A DNA stretch of 64,000 nt from an uncultured Ferrovibrio sp. Its GTDB lineage: Bacteria; Pseudomonadota; Alphaproteobacteria; Ferrovibrionales; Ferrovibrionaceae. Location: positions 62,001 to 126,000 of the forward strand of contig NZ_CALGPC010000013.1 of the NCBI RefSeq assembly GCF_937960835.1, written 5' to 3'. Of the stretch, positions 41,166-49,511 are shown piece by piece. The first letter of the stretch is position 1, and each line of letters opens with the position of its first letter. Both the position numbers and the translations under genes were made by a program. Below the pieces are notes generated by a model. That model did not search any database. It was not told where the DNA came from and was given only the letters and a program-made list of their open reading frames with translations.

Positions 41166-42215
41166 ATGCAGATCGAGATCGCCGGCGTTTCCCGGCAATT
41201 TGGCAATTTCCTCGCGCTGCGCAGCGTCGACCTGACGATCGGCAGCGGCGAACTGGTCGCCCTGCTCGGCCCCTCCGGCTCGGGCAAGACGACCCTGCTG
41301 CGTCTGATCGCCGGCCTCGACCGGCCGGATGCAGGCGATATCCGCTTTGACGGCGTGAGCACGGCACAGCGGCCGGCGGGCGAACGCAATGTCGGCTTCG
41401 TCTTCCAGCATTATGCGCTGTTCAGGCACATGACGGTGTTTGAGAATATCGCCTTCGGCCTGCGGGTTCGGCCGCGCAAGGAACGCCCCAGCGAAGCCGA
41501 GATCCGGCGGCGCGTGGAGGAACTGCTCAACCTCGTGCAGCTCGAATGGCTGGCCGACCGCATGCCCTCGCAGCTGTCGGGCGGTCAGCGGCAGCGCATT
41601 GCGCTTGCCCGCGCGCTTGCCATCGAGCCTCGCGTGCTGCTGCTGGACGAGCCTTTCGGCGCCCTGGACGCCAAGGTGCGCAAGGAATTGCGGCGCTGGC
41701 TGCGGCGGCTGCATGAACAGCTCAACACCACCTCGGTCTTCGTCACACATGACCAGGAGGAAGCACTGGAACTTGCCGACCGCGTGGTGGTGATGGATCG
41801 CGGCCGGATCGAGCAGGTCGACAAGCCGGTTCAGCTTTACCGCAACCCGCGCACACCTTTTGTCAGCCGCTTCCTGGGTGACGTAAACGAGATCGACTGC
41901 AACATCATCGCCGGACGGCCGGTGGTCAGCGGCCTGGATACGACCGCGCTGGGAACCGTTCATCTGCCGAATGGCCCGGCGAAGCTTTATGTCCGGCCAC
42001 ACGACATCGCGATCAGCGGCAAGTCCGACGGGGCGGGGCTCGTCCGCTTCGTCTCGCCCATCGGCGCCGTTGTGCGCAGCGAAGTGGAACTACCGGATGG
42101 GCGGCTTATCGAGGTGATGCAGCTGCACGATCATTTCGAATTGCGTCCGCTGCAGCCCGGCGACCGCGTGGCCTTGTCGGCCCGGCGCGGGCAGGTCTTT
42201 TCCGTCACGCCCTGA
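41166..42215 (+). CDS. cysA: Sulfate/thiosulfate ABC transporter ATPase
   Basis: A 349-residue ABC ATPase with Walker A GPSGSGKTT near residue 38, signature LSGGQRQRIALARAL, Walker B LLLDEPFGALDAKVR and a C-terminal TOBE-like regulatory domain (KLYVRPHDIAIS). VRKELRRWLRRLHEQLNTTSVFVTHDQEEAL is typical of CysA. It is the last gene of the operon and converges with hspQ 15 bp away. Confidence 0.95.
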   Translation: MQIEIAGVSRQFGNFLALRSVDLTIGSGELVALLGPSGSGKTTLLRLIAGLDRPDAGDIRFDGVSTAQRPAGERNVGFVFQHYALFRHMTVFENIAFGLRVRPRKERPSEAEIRRRVEELLNLVQLEWLADRMPSQLSGGQRQRIALARALAIEPRVLLLDEPFGALDAKVRKELRRWLRRLHEQLNTTSVFVTHDQEEALELADRVVVMDRGRIEQVDKPVQLYRNPRTPFVSRFLGDVNEIDCNIIAGRPVVSGLDTTALGTVHLPNGPAKLYVRPHDIAISGKSDGAGLVRFVSPIGAVVRSEVELPDGRLIEVMQLHDHFELRPLQPGDRVALSARRGQVFSVTP

Positions 42216-42230
42216 ACAGCTTAGCCGCTC

Positions 42231-42563
42231 CTACATCTTTGCCGAGCCGCGCCACTCGTAGCGGCCGTCGCGGAAGCTGCCGAAATATTTGCGGATATCG
42301 GGATGCTTTACCGGCCCGGCCTCGGCATCGGGAAGCAGGTTCTGCTCCGAGACATAGGCGACGTAAGACGTCTGCGCATTCTCCGCCAGCAGGTGATAGA
42401 AGGGCTGGTCCTTGCGCGGCCGCATATCAGGCGGAATGGACAGCCACCATTCTTCTGTGTTGTTGAAGACGGGATCGACGTCGAAGATGACGCCGCGGAA
42501 CGGAAACAAGCGGTGACGCACCACGTCGCCAATCGAAAACTTGGCTTCCCTCGCCTCAGCCAT
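42231..42563 (-). CDS. hspQ: Heat shock protein HspQ
   Basis: A 110-residue HspQ/YccV-type protein (FSIGDVVRHRLFPFRGVIFDVDPVF, WWLSIPPDMRPRKDQPFYHLLAE, SYVAYVSEQNLLPD). In E. coli it binds hemimethylated DNA and acts as a Lon specificity factor. The start at 42563 fits family length; the longer frame to 42629 adds unrelated residues. Confidence 0.93.
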   Translation of the reverse strand: MAEAREAKFSIGDVVRHRLFPFRGVIFDVDPVFNNTEEWWLSIPPDMRPRKDQPFYHLLAENAQTSYVAYVSEQNLLPDAEAGPVKHPDIRKYFGSFRDGRYEWRGSAKM

Positions 42564-42609
42564 GGCCGGTCTCGCAATCAATCCTACTACGCAAATCCAA
42601 TACTCGGCC

Positions 42610-43362
42610 TCAGTATGTAGCGCGGCCACCGCTCAAATCGAAGACCGCGCCGGTGGTGAAGGAGTTTTCCGCCGATAGCAGCCAGGCCACCATGGCGGCG
42701 ATTTCCTCCACGGCCACGAAACGGCCGCGCGGAATCTTGGATAACATATAGTCGATATGGGCCTGCGTCATCTGGTCGAAAATCGCCGTCCTGGCCGCCG
42801 CCGGGGTGATGCAGTTGACGGCTATGTCGAGGCCGGCCAGTTCCTTGCCCAGGGATTTGGTGAGCGCGATCACGCCGGCCTTGGCCGCGCTATAGGCGGC
42901 CGCATTGGGATTGCCCTCTTTTCCGGCGACCGAGGCGACATTGACGATCCGGCCGTAATTCTGCTTCTGCATCAGCGGCACCACGGCGCGGCAGCAAAGG
43001 AAGACGCCGGTCAGGTCGATCTCGATCACCTGCCGCCAGGCGTCTACCGGATAGTCCGGCACCGGGGCATTGGGCCCGGCGATGCCGGCATTGTTCACCA
43101 GCAGATCGATGCCGCCCAGGCTGGTCACCGTTTCCGCCACCGCCTTCTCCACCGCGGGATAGTCGGTGATGTCGACCGCAACGGTCTTGACCTGGCCAAG
43201 GGCACCCAATTCCTGCGCAACCTTCGCCGCCAAATCCCCGTCGCGATCCCAGATCGCCACCGACGCGCCGGACCGCAGCAGGCGCTCGACCACCGCCCGG
43301 CCGATACCCTGGGCGCCGCCGGTGACGACGCCACGCTTACCCTTCAGGTCGATTTCGTTCAT
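42610..43362 (-). CDS. SDR family oxidoreductase (FabG-like)
   Basis: A 250-residue classical short-chain dehydrogenase: nucleotide-binding GGAQGIG near residue 16, DR in SVAIWDRDGDL suggesting NAD preference, NNAGIAGP, catalytic Ser in VNVASVAG and YSAAK. Substrate unknown. Several such enzymes are annotated as 3-oxoacyl-ACP reductases without proof. It stands alone, minus strand, after hspQ. Confidence 0.92.
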   Translation of the reverse strand: MNEIDLKGKRGVVTGGAQGIGRAVVERLLRSGASVAIWDRDGDLAAKVAQELGALGQVKTVAVDITDYPAVEKAVAETVTSLGGIDLLVNNAGIAGPNAPVPDYPVDAWRQVIEIDLTGVFLCCRAVVPLMQKQNYGRIVNVASVAGKEGNPNAAAYSAAKAGVIALTKSLGKELAGLDIAVNCITPAAARTAIFDQMTQAHIDYMLSKIPRGRFVAVEEIAAMVAWLLSAENSFTTGAVFDLSGGRATY

Positions 43363-43465
43363 AAGCGCTCTCCTCCTGCGGACAGCTTAGCGGCTTCTGG
43401 CAGAAAACGCTGTTTTTTTATCGTGGTCGCCCCATCTGATAGGCCATAGGGCAGGAGAGTGAACC

Positions 43466-44062
43466 GTGAATGCCGAGTTGATTACCGCGGAGACGATTCT
43501 CGATTTCTGGTTTGACCGGCCGGGCTTTGCCGCCGCCGGGCAACCGCTGCGCCCAAGGCCGGAATGGTTCGAAAAGAACGAGGCCTTCGATGCCCTGATC
43601 CGCGGCCGTTTCGAGGATGCCGTGGAGGCTGCGCTGGCCGGCGGCCTGGCCGACTGGGAGGCGCAGGCGGAAAGTGCGCTGGCGCTCATCATCCTGCTCG
43701 ACCAGTTCACCCGGAACATCTATCGCGGCACGCCGAAGGCCTTTGCCGGCGACGAGCGCGCCCGCGCCGTGGCCCATAAGGCCATCGGACGCGGCCTGGA
43801 CATCAAGGTGCAGCCGGTAATGCGACAGTTCTTCTACCTGCCGTTCGAGCACAGCGAATTGACGACGGACCAGGATCTGGCCGTCCTGCTGTTCACGGCA
43901 CTGGAGAAGGAATTGCCGGGTTACGACCTGCTGCTCTGGGCGGAGCGGCATCGCGACATCATCGCCCGGTTCGGCCGCTTCCCCCATCGCAATGCGATCC
44001 TGGGCCGGGACAACACGCCCGAGGAAATCGAATTCCTCAAGCAGCCCGGATCGTCATTCTGA
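43466..44062 (+). CDS. DUF924 family protein
   Basis: A 198-residue all-helical DUF924 protein (ETILDFWFDRPGF, WFEKNEAFDALIRGRF, ALALIILLDQFTRNIYRGTPKAFAGDERARAVAHKAI, MRQFFYLPFEHSE, RFGRFPHRNAILGR). The fold is TPR-like; function is unknown. Its 3' end overlaps the convergent HxlR gene by 26 bases. Confidence 0.92.
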   Translation: MNAELITAETILDFWFDRPGFAAAGQPLRPRPEWFEKNEAFDALIRGRFEDAVEAALAGGLADWEAQAESALALIILLDQFTRNIYRGTPKAFAGDERARAVAHKAIGRGLDIKVQPVMRQFFYLPFEHSELTTDQDLAVLLFTALEKELPGYDLLLWAERHRDIIARFGRFPHRNAILGRDNTPEEIEFLKQPGSSF

Positions 44063-44777
44063 CCGGCTCCGGCGGATTGGTGACCGTGATGAAACGCGGC
44101 ACGGGCGGATCGCTCAGGGCCAGCCGCTCCATGAAATAATCCAGTGCGGCCGGATCGCCATCGATCTCGATATCGCCCTCGCGGCGCGCCTGACGCAGGC
44201 TCACATGCCCGTGCACGACGCGGAAGAAGGCGAGCAAGTCAGCCTTCACGGTCACGTCGGGATCGAATCCCATATCGGTGACGCATAGCTCGATCGATCC
44301 GTCATGCAGGATCAGCCACCAGCGCCGGAGCTTATGGTCGCGCCGCGGCAGGTTGCGGAATTCGTAATGGATCACGATGCGGCGGCCATGCGGCGGTGCC
44401 ACGCTGAACAGCCCGCGCATCGACCACATCAGATGGCTGACATTGCGGTCATTCTCATCGATATACGGCACGCGCCAATGCGTGCCCCAATAGCCAAGCT
44501 GATCGATCAGCGGCCGCAGCGCATCGCCCGCCGGGGTGAGGCGGTAGATATGGCCGCGCTGACCTTCGCGCCGGATGCGGATGATCAGGCCGTCGAGTTC
44601 CATCTCGCGCAGCCGCCGCGCCAGAAGGCTGCGCGGCATCAGCGGCACGCCACATTGGATTTCGCTGAATCGTTCGCTGCCCCGCATCAATTCGTAAAGA
44701 ATGAGCGGAGTCCACCGTCCCGTGATTGCTTCGGCTGCTTTGGCAATCGGGCAGAATGAACCGTATCGCATGGCCAT
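44037..44777 (-). CDS. HxlR family regulator with SCP2-like C-terminal domain
   Basis: A 246-residue protein. Residues about 8-100 are an HxlR winged helix (CPIAKAAEAITGRWTPLILYELMRGSERFSEIQCGVPLMPRSLLARRLREMELDGLI). Residues about 110-235 look like an SCP2-sterol-transfer-type ligand domain (DPDVTVKADLLAFFRVVHGHVSLRQARREGDIEIDGDPAALDYFM), so it is longer than ordinary HxlR proteins (about 110-150). It is divergent from an acyl-CoA dehydrogenase. Two GTTC-N7-GAAC sites lie between them. Confidence 0.88.
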   Translation of the reverse strand: MAMRYGSFCPIAKAAEAITGRWTPLILYELMRGSERFSEIQCGVPLMPRSLLARRLREMELDGLIIRIRREGQRGHIYRLTPAGDALRPLIDQLGYWGTHWRVPYIDENDRNVSHLMWSMRGLFSVAPPHGRRIVIHYEFRNLPRRDHKLRRWWLILHDGSIELCVTDMGFDPDVTVKADLLAFFRVVHGHVSLRQARREGDIEIDGDPAALDYFMERLALSDPPVPRFITVTNPPEPVRMTIRAA

Positions 44778-44813
44778 GCCGCCATGATAATCGCGGCCTC
44801 GGGCAGTCCCAAA

Positions 44814-44828
44814 GTTCTAATTTCGAAC
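44814..44828. promoter_or_regulatory. GTTC-N7-GAAC operator copy 1
   Basis: GTTCTAATTTCGAAC is an inverted repeat 36 bp upstream of the HxlR start. It shares GTTCTA, TTT and GAAC with the second copy at 44893. Confidence 0.7.
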
Positions 44829-44892
44829 TCCGGCGTTTCGAACGCGCAGGCGCGATCTTGCGCCGCATACGGATAATCCAGGAAACGAGAAG

Positions 44893-44907
44893 GTTCTATT
44901 TTGGAAC
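44893..44907. promoter_or_regulatory. GTTC-N7-GAAC operator copy 2
   Basis: GTTCTATTTTGGAAC lies 66 bp upstream of the acyl-CoA dehydrogenase start. With copy 1, centre-to-centre distance 79 bp, it suggests cooperative repression of the divergent promoters by the HxlR protein. Confidence 0.7.
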
Positions 44908-44973
44908 TTTAGCCGCAGGCTATCGGAGAGCATGGTGCGCCTCCCCCGATTTCATTTAACAGGAGGTTCCCCC

Positions 44974-46128
44974 ATGAACGCGCCCCTCAAGCAACAAGAC
45001 CGGGCCGCCGTGGCGTCGCAAAACCCTGAAACGCTGATCCAAGGATTGGCAAAGAACCTGGCCGCCCGCGCGGAAGAGTATGACAAGACCGATCGCTTCG
45101 CGGCGGAGAATTTCGCCGAGCTCAAAGCCGCGCGGCTTTTGTCCATCGGCGTGCCGGCGGAGCTGGGCGGCGGGGGCGCCTCGTATCTCGATCTGGCCGA
45201 GCTGCTGCGCGAACTGGCCAAACATTGCAGCGGCACGGCGCTGGCACTCGCCATGCACACGCATCCCTTGGCGATGACGGTCTGGCGCTGGCGCAATGAC
45301 AAAGCGCCTGTGGAGCCGCTGCTCAAGCGTGTCGCTGCGGAAGAACTGATGTTTCTGTCGACCGGCGGCAATGACTGGCTGAACGGCTCGGGCGTGGCTG
45401 AGCCGGTCGAAGGCGGCTATCGCATCGCCGCACATAAGCGCTTCGTCAGCGGCTGCCAGGCCGGAGATCTGTTGATGACCATGGCGCGATGCGGCGATGA
45501 GGTCTTGCATGCGCCCATCTCGATGCGCAGCGAAGGCATCACCATCAAGGAGACCTGGCGGACGCTGGGCATGCGCGCCAGCGGTTCGCATGACGTAATC
45601 CTTGAGAACGTCTTCGTGCCTGAATTGGCTATCGTCGTGCGGCGCCAGGCGGGTGTCTGGCATCCCTTCTTCCACCTCGTCTCGCTGGTGGCCTTCCCTC
45701 TGATCTACGCCGTCTACCGCGGCGTGGCCGAGGCCTTGCGCGATGATGTCGTCTCGCTCGTCCGCTCCCGCTCCCGCGGCGTGCAGAATGACGCGCAGCT
45801 TCTGATCGGTCAGATGGAAGCGGCACTGGCGGGGGTTACTGCAACGCATGACCGGATGCTGGCTTTGGCCGACCGGGAGAAACCGGGTCCGGCGATGACG
45901 TCGACGATCATGACCCTGAAGCAGACGATGACCGGACATCTGCTGGATGTTGCTGCGCGCGCGATGGATGCGGCCGGCGGCGCCGCCTATTATCGCACGC
46001 ATCGCATCGAGCGTCTGTTCCGCGATCTGCAGGCGGCCCGCTATCATCCGCTGACTGCGCTGCCGCAACAGCAGCTCGCCGGACGGATCGCGCTCGGACT
46101 GGATGCCGACGGCAAGGCAGCCGCCTAA
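44974..46128 (+). CDS. Acyl-CoA dehydrogenase family protein
   Basis: A 384-residue flavoprotein of the acyl-CoA dehydrogenase fold. It has the N-terminal helical domain with IGVPAELGGGGASYLDLAELLRELAKHCSGTALALAMHTH, a middle beta-domain with FLSTGGNDWLNGSG and ETWRTLGMRASGSHDVILENVFVP, and a C-terminal helical domain with DAAGGAAYYRTHRIERLFRDLQAARYHPL. The overall form resembles DszC/HpaH-like monooxygenase relatives as well, so the substrate is open. Start follows AGGAGG; the HxlR gene is divergent. Confidence 0.88.
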   Translation: MNAPLKQQDRAAVASQNPETLIQGLAKNLAARAEEYDKTDRFAAENFAELKAARLLSIGVPAELGGGGASYLDLAELLRELAKHCSGTALALAMHTHPLAMTVWRWRNDKAPVEPLLKRVAAEELMFLSTGGNDWLNGSGVAEPVEGGYRIAAHKRFVSGCQAGDLLMTMARCGDEVLHAPISMRSEGITIKETWRTLGMRASGSHDVILENVFVPELAIVVRRQAGVWHPFFHLVSLVAFPLIYAVYRGVAEALRDDVVSLVRSRSRGVQNDAQLLIGQMEAALAGVTATHDRMLALADREKPGPAMTSTIMTLKQTMTGHLLDVAARAMDAAGGAAYYRTHRIERLFRDLQAARYHPLTALPQQQLAGRIALGLDADGKAAA

Positions 46129-46156
46129 AGCTAGCGGCACACCATTTGATGACAAA

Positions 46157-46186
46157 AAACGGCCGGCGTCAGCGCGCCGGCCGTTT
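46157..46186. terminator. Bidirectional terminator overlapping the tag 3' end
   Basis: AAACGGCCGGCG (46157-46168) and CGCCGGCCGTTT (46175-46186) form a perfect 12-bp stem. In the minus direction a TTTTTT tract follows, and the 5' arm plus loop are the last codons (Lys-Arg-Pro-Ala-Arg-stop) of tag. In the plus direction it can end the acyl-CoA dehydrogenase transcript. Confidence 0.88.
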
Positions 46187-46786
46187 CAGTTTCATCACCT
46201 GCTTATGCCGGAAGCAATCGATGGTGTGATCGTTGACCATGCCGACCGCCTGCATGAAGGCGTAGACGATGGTAGGGCCGACGAAGGTGAAGCCGCGCTT
46301 GCGCAGATCTTTTGAGATCGCCTGGCTTTCCCTGGTCTCGGCCGGCACCTGCTTCAGCGAGGCCCAGCTATTCTGCTTCGGCCGGCCATCGACATAGTTC
46401 CAGAGGTAATCGGCAAAACTGCCCTCTTCCTCCATGATCTTGAGCCAGCCGCGCGCGTTGGCGACGGCCCCCTCGATCTTGGCGCGGTTGCGCACGATGC
46501 CGGTATCCTGCATCAGGCTTTCCAGCTTCTTCGGCGTATAGCGGGCAATCTTTTCGGGCTGAAAGCCATCGAAGGCGCGACGGAAATTCTCGCGCTTGCG
46601 CAGGATCGTGATCCAGGACAGTCCAGCCTGGAAGCCATCGAGGATCAGCTTCTCAAACAGCGCGCGGTCATCCCATTCCGGCACGCCCCATTCAGTATCG
46701 TGATAGGCCTGATACAGCGGATCGGTCCCGCACCAGCCGCAGCGGCAGCGCCCATCCTCACCCGTGATGGTTGACGGCTTGCTCAT
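46169..46786 (-). CDS. tag: DNA-3-methyladenine glycosylase I
   Basis: A 205-residue Tag base-excision glycosylase that removes 3-methyladenine. RCGWCGTDPLYQAYHDTEWGVP and FEKLILDGFQAGLSWITILRKRENFRRAF are diagnostic, and GFTFVGPTIVYAFMQAVGMVNDH with a terminal CFRH holds zinc-binding Cys/His. The start at 46786 fits family length. Its terminator is embedded in its own last codons. Confidence 0.95.
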   Translation of the reverse strand: MSKPSTITGEDGRCRCGWCGTDPLYQAYHDTEWGVPEWDDRALFEKLILDGFQAGLSWITILRKRENFRRAFDGFQPEKIARYTPKKLESLMQDTGIVRNRAKIEGAVANARGWLKIMEEEGSFADYLWNYVDGRPKQNSWASLKQVPAETRESQAISKDLRKRGFTFVGPTIVYAFMQAVGMVNDHTIDCFRHKQVMKLKRPAR

Positions 46787-46805
46787 TATTGCCCCCCGGA
46801 AACAT

Positions 46806-47675
46806 CTAATCCCTGGCCGCAGGCGCGGCACCGGCATAGTCAGGGCGTTCGGCCGACAAGACAATGCCGCCCGCTTCCAGCTTCTTGCCGTCCGACTGCA
46901 TTTTCGCCACCGCTTCCAGCCGCAGCAGGGCCAGGCCTTCGCCGCCCAGGCCGCTGCACATCACACCTGCTTCCTGGCCCTCCAGCATGAGGATCGTGCC
47001 GGGCGGCGGAACCGAGCCGCCTTCGGCGCTCACGCGATGAAGCTGCTTCTTCACGAGGCCACGATACTTGGTGCGCGCCGTCAATTCCTGGCCGATATAG
47101 CAGCCCTTTTTGAAGTCGACGCCGTTCAGGGCCTCGAAGTGATTCTCCAGCAGGATACCCTTCTCGATTTCGATATCGCGGACACCCTCCGGCACGCCGA
47201 GGCGCAGACGGTGACGTTCATACGCCTCCAGCGGCGCCACCTGCGGCAGAGGATAGGCAGCGCCCGGCGCCAGCCAAAGCCGCCAGCCCAAGGCCGCAAG
47301 GCGCGGATCGGCGAAGACCACGCCCTGTTCGGGCGCGGCCGGCGCCTCTGCATCGCCCCATAGCGCATAACCCTGCCAGTCCGGCTCGGACAGTTCGACC
47401 TTGGCCCGCAGCTTGTACATGGTCAGGCGTTTCTTCAGGTCAGCCAGGCGCTCGGCCGCGACATCCAGCAGCAGGCTGCCGTCTGCGTCGCGGGCGATCA
47501 GAAAATCATGCAGAAACTTGCCCTGGGGGGTCAGCAAGGCGGCATAGACGGCCTGCCCCGGCCGAGCCCTGGCGACATCATTGGATACCAGGGCGTTGAG
47601 GAAACTTTCCGCTTCCGGACCGGCAATCCGCAACAATGCCCGGTCAGTCAGGGCCACGCAGGTCAATTCGGACAT
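46806..47675 (-). CDS. ygfZ: YgfZ/GcvT-like folate-binding protein
   Basis: A 289-residue YgfZ-type protein, a tetrahydrofolate-binding factor needed for some iron-sulfur enzymes. The signature KGCYIGQELTARTKYRG is present near residue 190, with FLNALVSNDVARARPGQAVYAALLTPQGKFLHDF in the N-terminal part. The start at 47675 has GGGA at a suitable distance; 47681 is an alternative. It sits 19 bp upstream of tag on the same strand. Confidence 0.93.
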   Translation of the reverse strand: MSELTCVALTDRALLRIAGPEAESFLNALVSNDVARARPGQAVYAALLTPQGKFLHDFLIARDADGSLLLDVAAERLADLKKRLTMYKLRAKVELSEPDWQGYALWGDAEAPAAPEQGVVFADPRLAALGWRLWLAPGAAYPLPQVAPLEAYERHRLRLGVPEGVRDIEIEKGILLENHFEALNGVDFKKGCYIGQELTARTKYRGLVKKQLHRVSAEGGSVPPPGTILMLEGQEAGVMCSGLGGEGLALLRLEAVAKMQSDGKKLEAGGIVLSAERPDYAGAAPAARD

Positions 47676-47785
47676 TTTCATCCCAGATTGCTCGAATCGC
47701 TGCCTTTTCACCTATGGGAGCCAGGCGCGCTTGGCAAGACAGGACGGGCCGCCTATAACCGGCGCAATCCTTGCACCATTCACCG

Positions 47786-48745
47786 ATGCGCATCCTTTTC
47801 ATCACCGCCAACCGCCTCGGCGACGCCGTGCTTTCGACCGGCTTGCTGAATGCCCTGCTGACGCAGTTTCCCAAGGCCCGCTTCACCGTGGCCTGCGGGC
47901 CGGCGGCGGCTGGCATTTTCGCCGCAATGCCGAATCTGGATCGCGTCATCGTGATGCAGAAGCTGCCCTGGGCGCGGCATTGGTGGGAGTTGTGGAAGCA
48001 GGTCGCCACCACACGCTGGAAACTGGTCATCGATCTGCGTGGCTCGGGGATCGGCCAATTCCTGCTGGCGCGGCGCCGGCGCGTCTTCCATGGTTCCGGC
48101 TCGCGCATGCACAAGGTGATCGTGCTGTCGAACGTGCTGAAACTGCGCGAGCCAGCCGCGCCGACGATCTGGATCGACGAACAGCACAAGAAAGCGGCGG
48201 CCGAACTTTGGCCCAAGGATGGCATTCCAGTGCTGGCGCTTGGTCCCACCGCCAATTGGGGCGGCAAGATCTGGCCGGGCGAGCGCTTTGCCGAACTGGC
48301 GCAGCGGCTGACGGCGCCTGGCGGCATCCTGCCGGGCGCCCGCATCGCCGTGTTTGGCGGCCCGGGCGAGGAAGCGCTGGCGGCCGCCACGCTGGCCGGA
48401 TTGCCGGCGGAGCGGCGCATCGATCTGGTGGGCAAGCTTGATCTTCTGACCATTTCGGCCGCGTTGCGGCGCTGCGCTCTCTATATCGGTAACGATAGCG
48501 GGCTGATGCACCTGGCGGCGGCCAGCGGCGTGCCGACGCTCGGTCTGTTCGGTCCCAGCCGCGAGGAGACCTACGGGCCGTGGGGCGAGAAAACCGCCGC
48601 CGTACGCACCGACCGCAGCTATGAGGAGATTGTCAAGGCACCGAGCTTCGATCATCGCAAATCGGACAGCCTGATGCTGGATCTGAGCGTCGACAAGGCG
48701 CAGCGCGCCGCCGAACATCTTTGGCGTTACGCCAAGGACGATTGA
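47786..48745 (+). CDS. Glycosyltransferase family 9 (heptosyltransferase-like)
   Basis: A 319-residue GT9 protein (MRILFITANRLGDAVLSTGLLNALLTQFPKARFTVACGP, LALGPTANWGGKIWPGERFAELAQRL, YIGNDSGLMHLAAASGVPTLGLFGPS). Members transfer heptose to lipid A-core oligosaccharide at the inner membrane. The ATG at 47786 starts the conserved first strand; a TTG at 47771 is less likely. It is followed after 3 bp by a GT2 gene. Confidence 0.93.
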   Translation: MRILFITANRLGDAVLSTGLLNALLTQFPKARFTVACGPAAAGIFAAMPNLDRVIVMQKLPWARHWWELWKQVATTRWKLVIDLRGSGIGQFLLARRRRVFHGSGSRMHKVIVLSNVLKLREPAAPTIWIDEQHKKAAAELWPKDGIPVLALGPTANWGGKIWPGERFAELAQRLTAPGGILPGARIAVFGGPGEEALAAATLAGLPAERRIDLVGKLDLLTISAALRRCALYIGNDSGLMHLAAASGVPTLGLFGPSREETYGPWGEKTAAVRTDRSYEEIVKAPSFDHRKSDSLMLDLSVDKAQRAAEHLWRYAKDD

Positions 48746-48748
48746 GCC

Positions 48749-49507
48749 ATGACGACGCCGAAGCTTTCCGCCCTGGTGGTTGCGCATAACGAGGAGGCGC
48801 AGCTCGCCGACTGCCTCGAAACGCTTCGCTTCGCCGATGAGATCGTCGTGGTGCTGGATCGCTGCACGGATCGCTCACGCGAGATCGCCGCGCGTTATAC
48901 CGACCGGCTGCTGGAAGGCGCCTGGCCTGTGGAAGGCGCGCGGCGCAATGAAGGCATTGCGTTTTGCAGCGGCGACTGGATTCTGGAAATCGACGCCGAC
49001 GAGCGCGTGACACCCGCTTTGGCTGCTGAAATCCGCACGGCACTTGCCAATGCCAGGCCCGGCTATTTCATCATTCCCTTCCACAATTATGTCGGCGATC
49101 ATCTGGTGCGGCATGGCTGGGGCGCCTATTGGGGCGTGAGCGCCAAGGCTGCGCTGTTCTCCAAAGGCATGAAGCATTGGGGCAGCCAGCGCGTGCATCC
49201 GGCAATCGAGATGCGCGGCGAGAAACAGATGCTGACCCAGCCGATACTGCATTACGTCGACCGCAACATCTCCGACATGATCCAGCGGCTGGACCGCTAT
49301 ACCACGGCGCGTGCTGCCGACTTACGCGAAAGCGGCGATATCGGCAGCCTGGGCGCCAATCTGCGCCGCGTCTTCAGCCGCTTTTACAAATGCTATATTC
49401 GCCGCAAAGGCTACCGCGAGGGGCAATACGGCTTGCTCATTGCGCTGATGGCTGGGCTCTATCCGATCCTGAGCTATCTCAAGGCCAATCTCGAAAAGGA
49501 CAGTTAG
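48749..49507 (+). CDS. Glycosyltransferase family 2 (WaaE/KdtX-like)
   Basis: A 252-residue GT2 enzyme with SALVVAHNEEAQLADCLETLRFADEIVVVLDRCTDRS and the metal-binding EIDADERV, as in the LPS-core beta-glucosyltransferase WaaE/KdtX group. No transmembrane anchor is obvious before a hydrophobic C-terminal patch (GLLIALMAGLYPILSYL). It adjoins GT9 and likely acts in lipopolysaccharide core assembly. Confidence 0.9.
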   Translation: MTTPKLSALVVAHNEEAQLADCLETLRFADEIVVVLDRCTDRSREIAARYTDRLLEGAWPVEGARRNEGIAFCSGDWILEIDADERVTPALAAEIRTALANARPGYFIIPFHNYVGDHLVRHGWGAYWGVSAKAALFSKGMKHWGSQRVHPAIEMRGEKQMLTQPILHYVDRNISDMIQRLDRYTTARAADLRESGDIGSLGANLRRVFSRFYKCYIRRKGYREGQYGLLIALMAGLYPILSYLKANLEKDS

Positions 49508-49511
49508 CCCG

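Noticed and set aside
40239..42002. 587-residue antisense frame over cysW and cysA
   Set aside because: Opposite strand of conserved transport genes; shadow only.
44814..44907. LexA (SOS) boxes
   Set aside because: The alphaproteobacterial LexA site is a direct repeat GTTC-N7-GTTC. These are inverted GTTC-N7-GAAC sites beside an HxlR gene, so an HxlR operator fits better.
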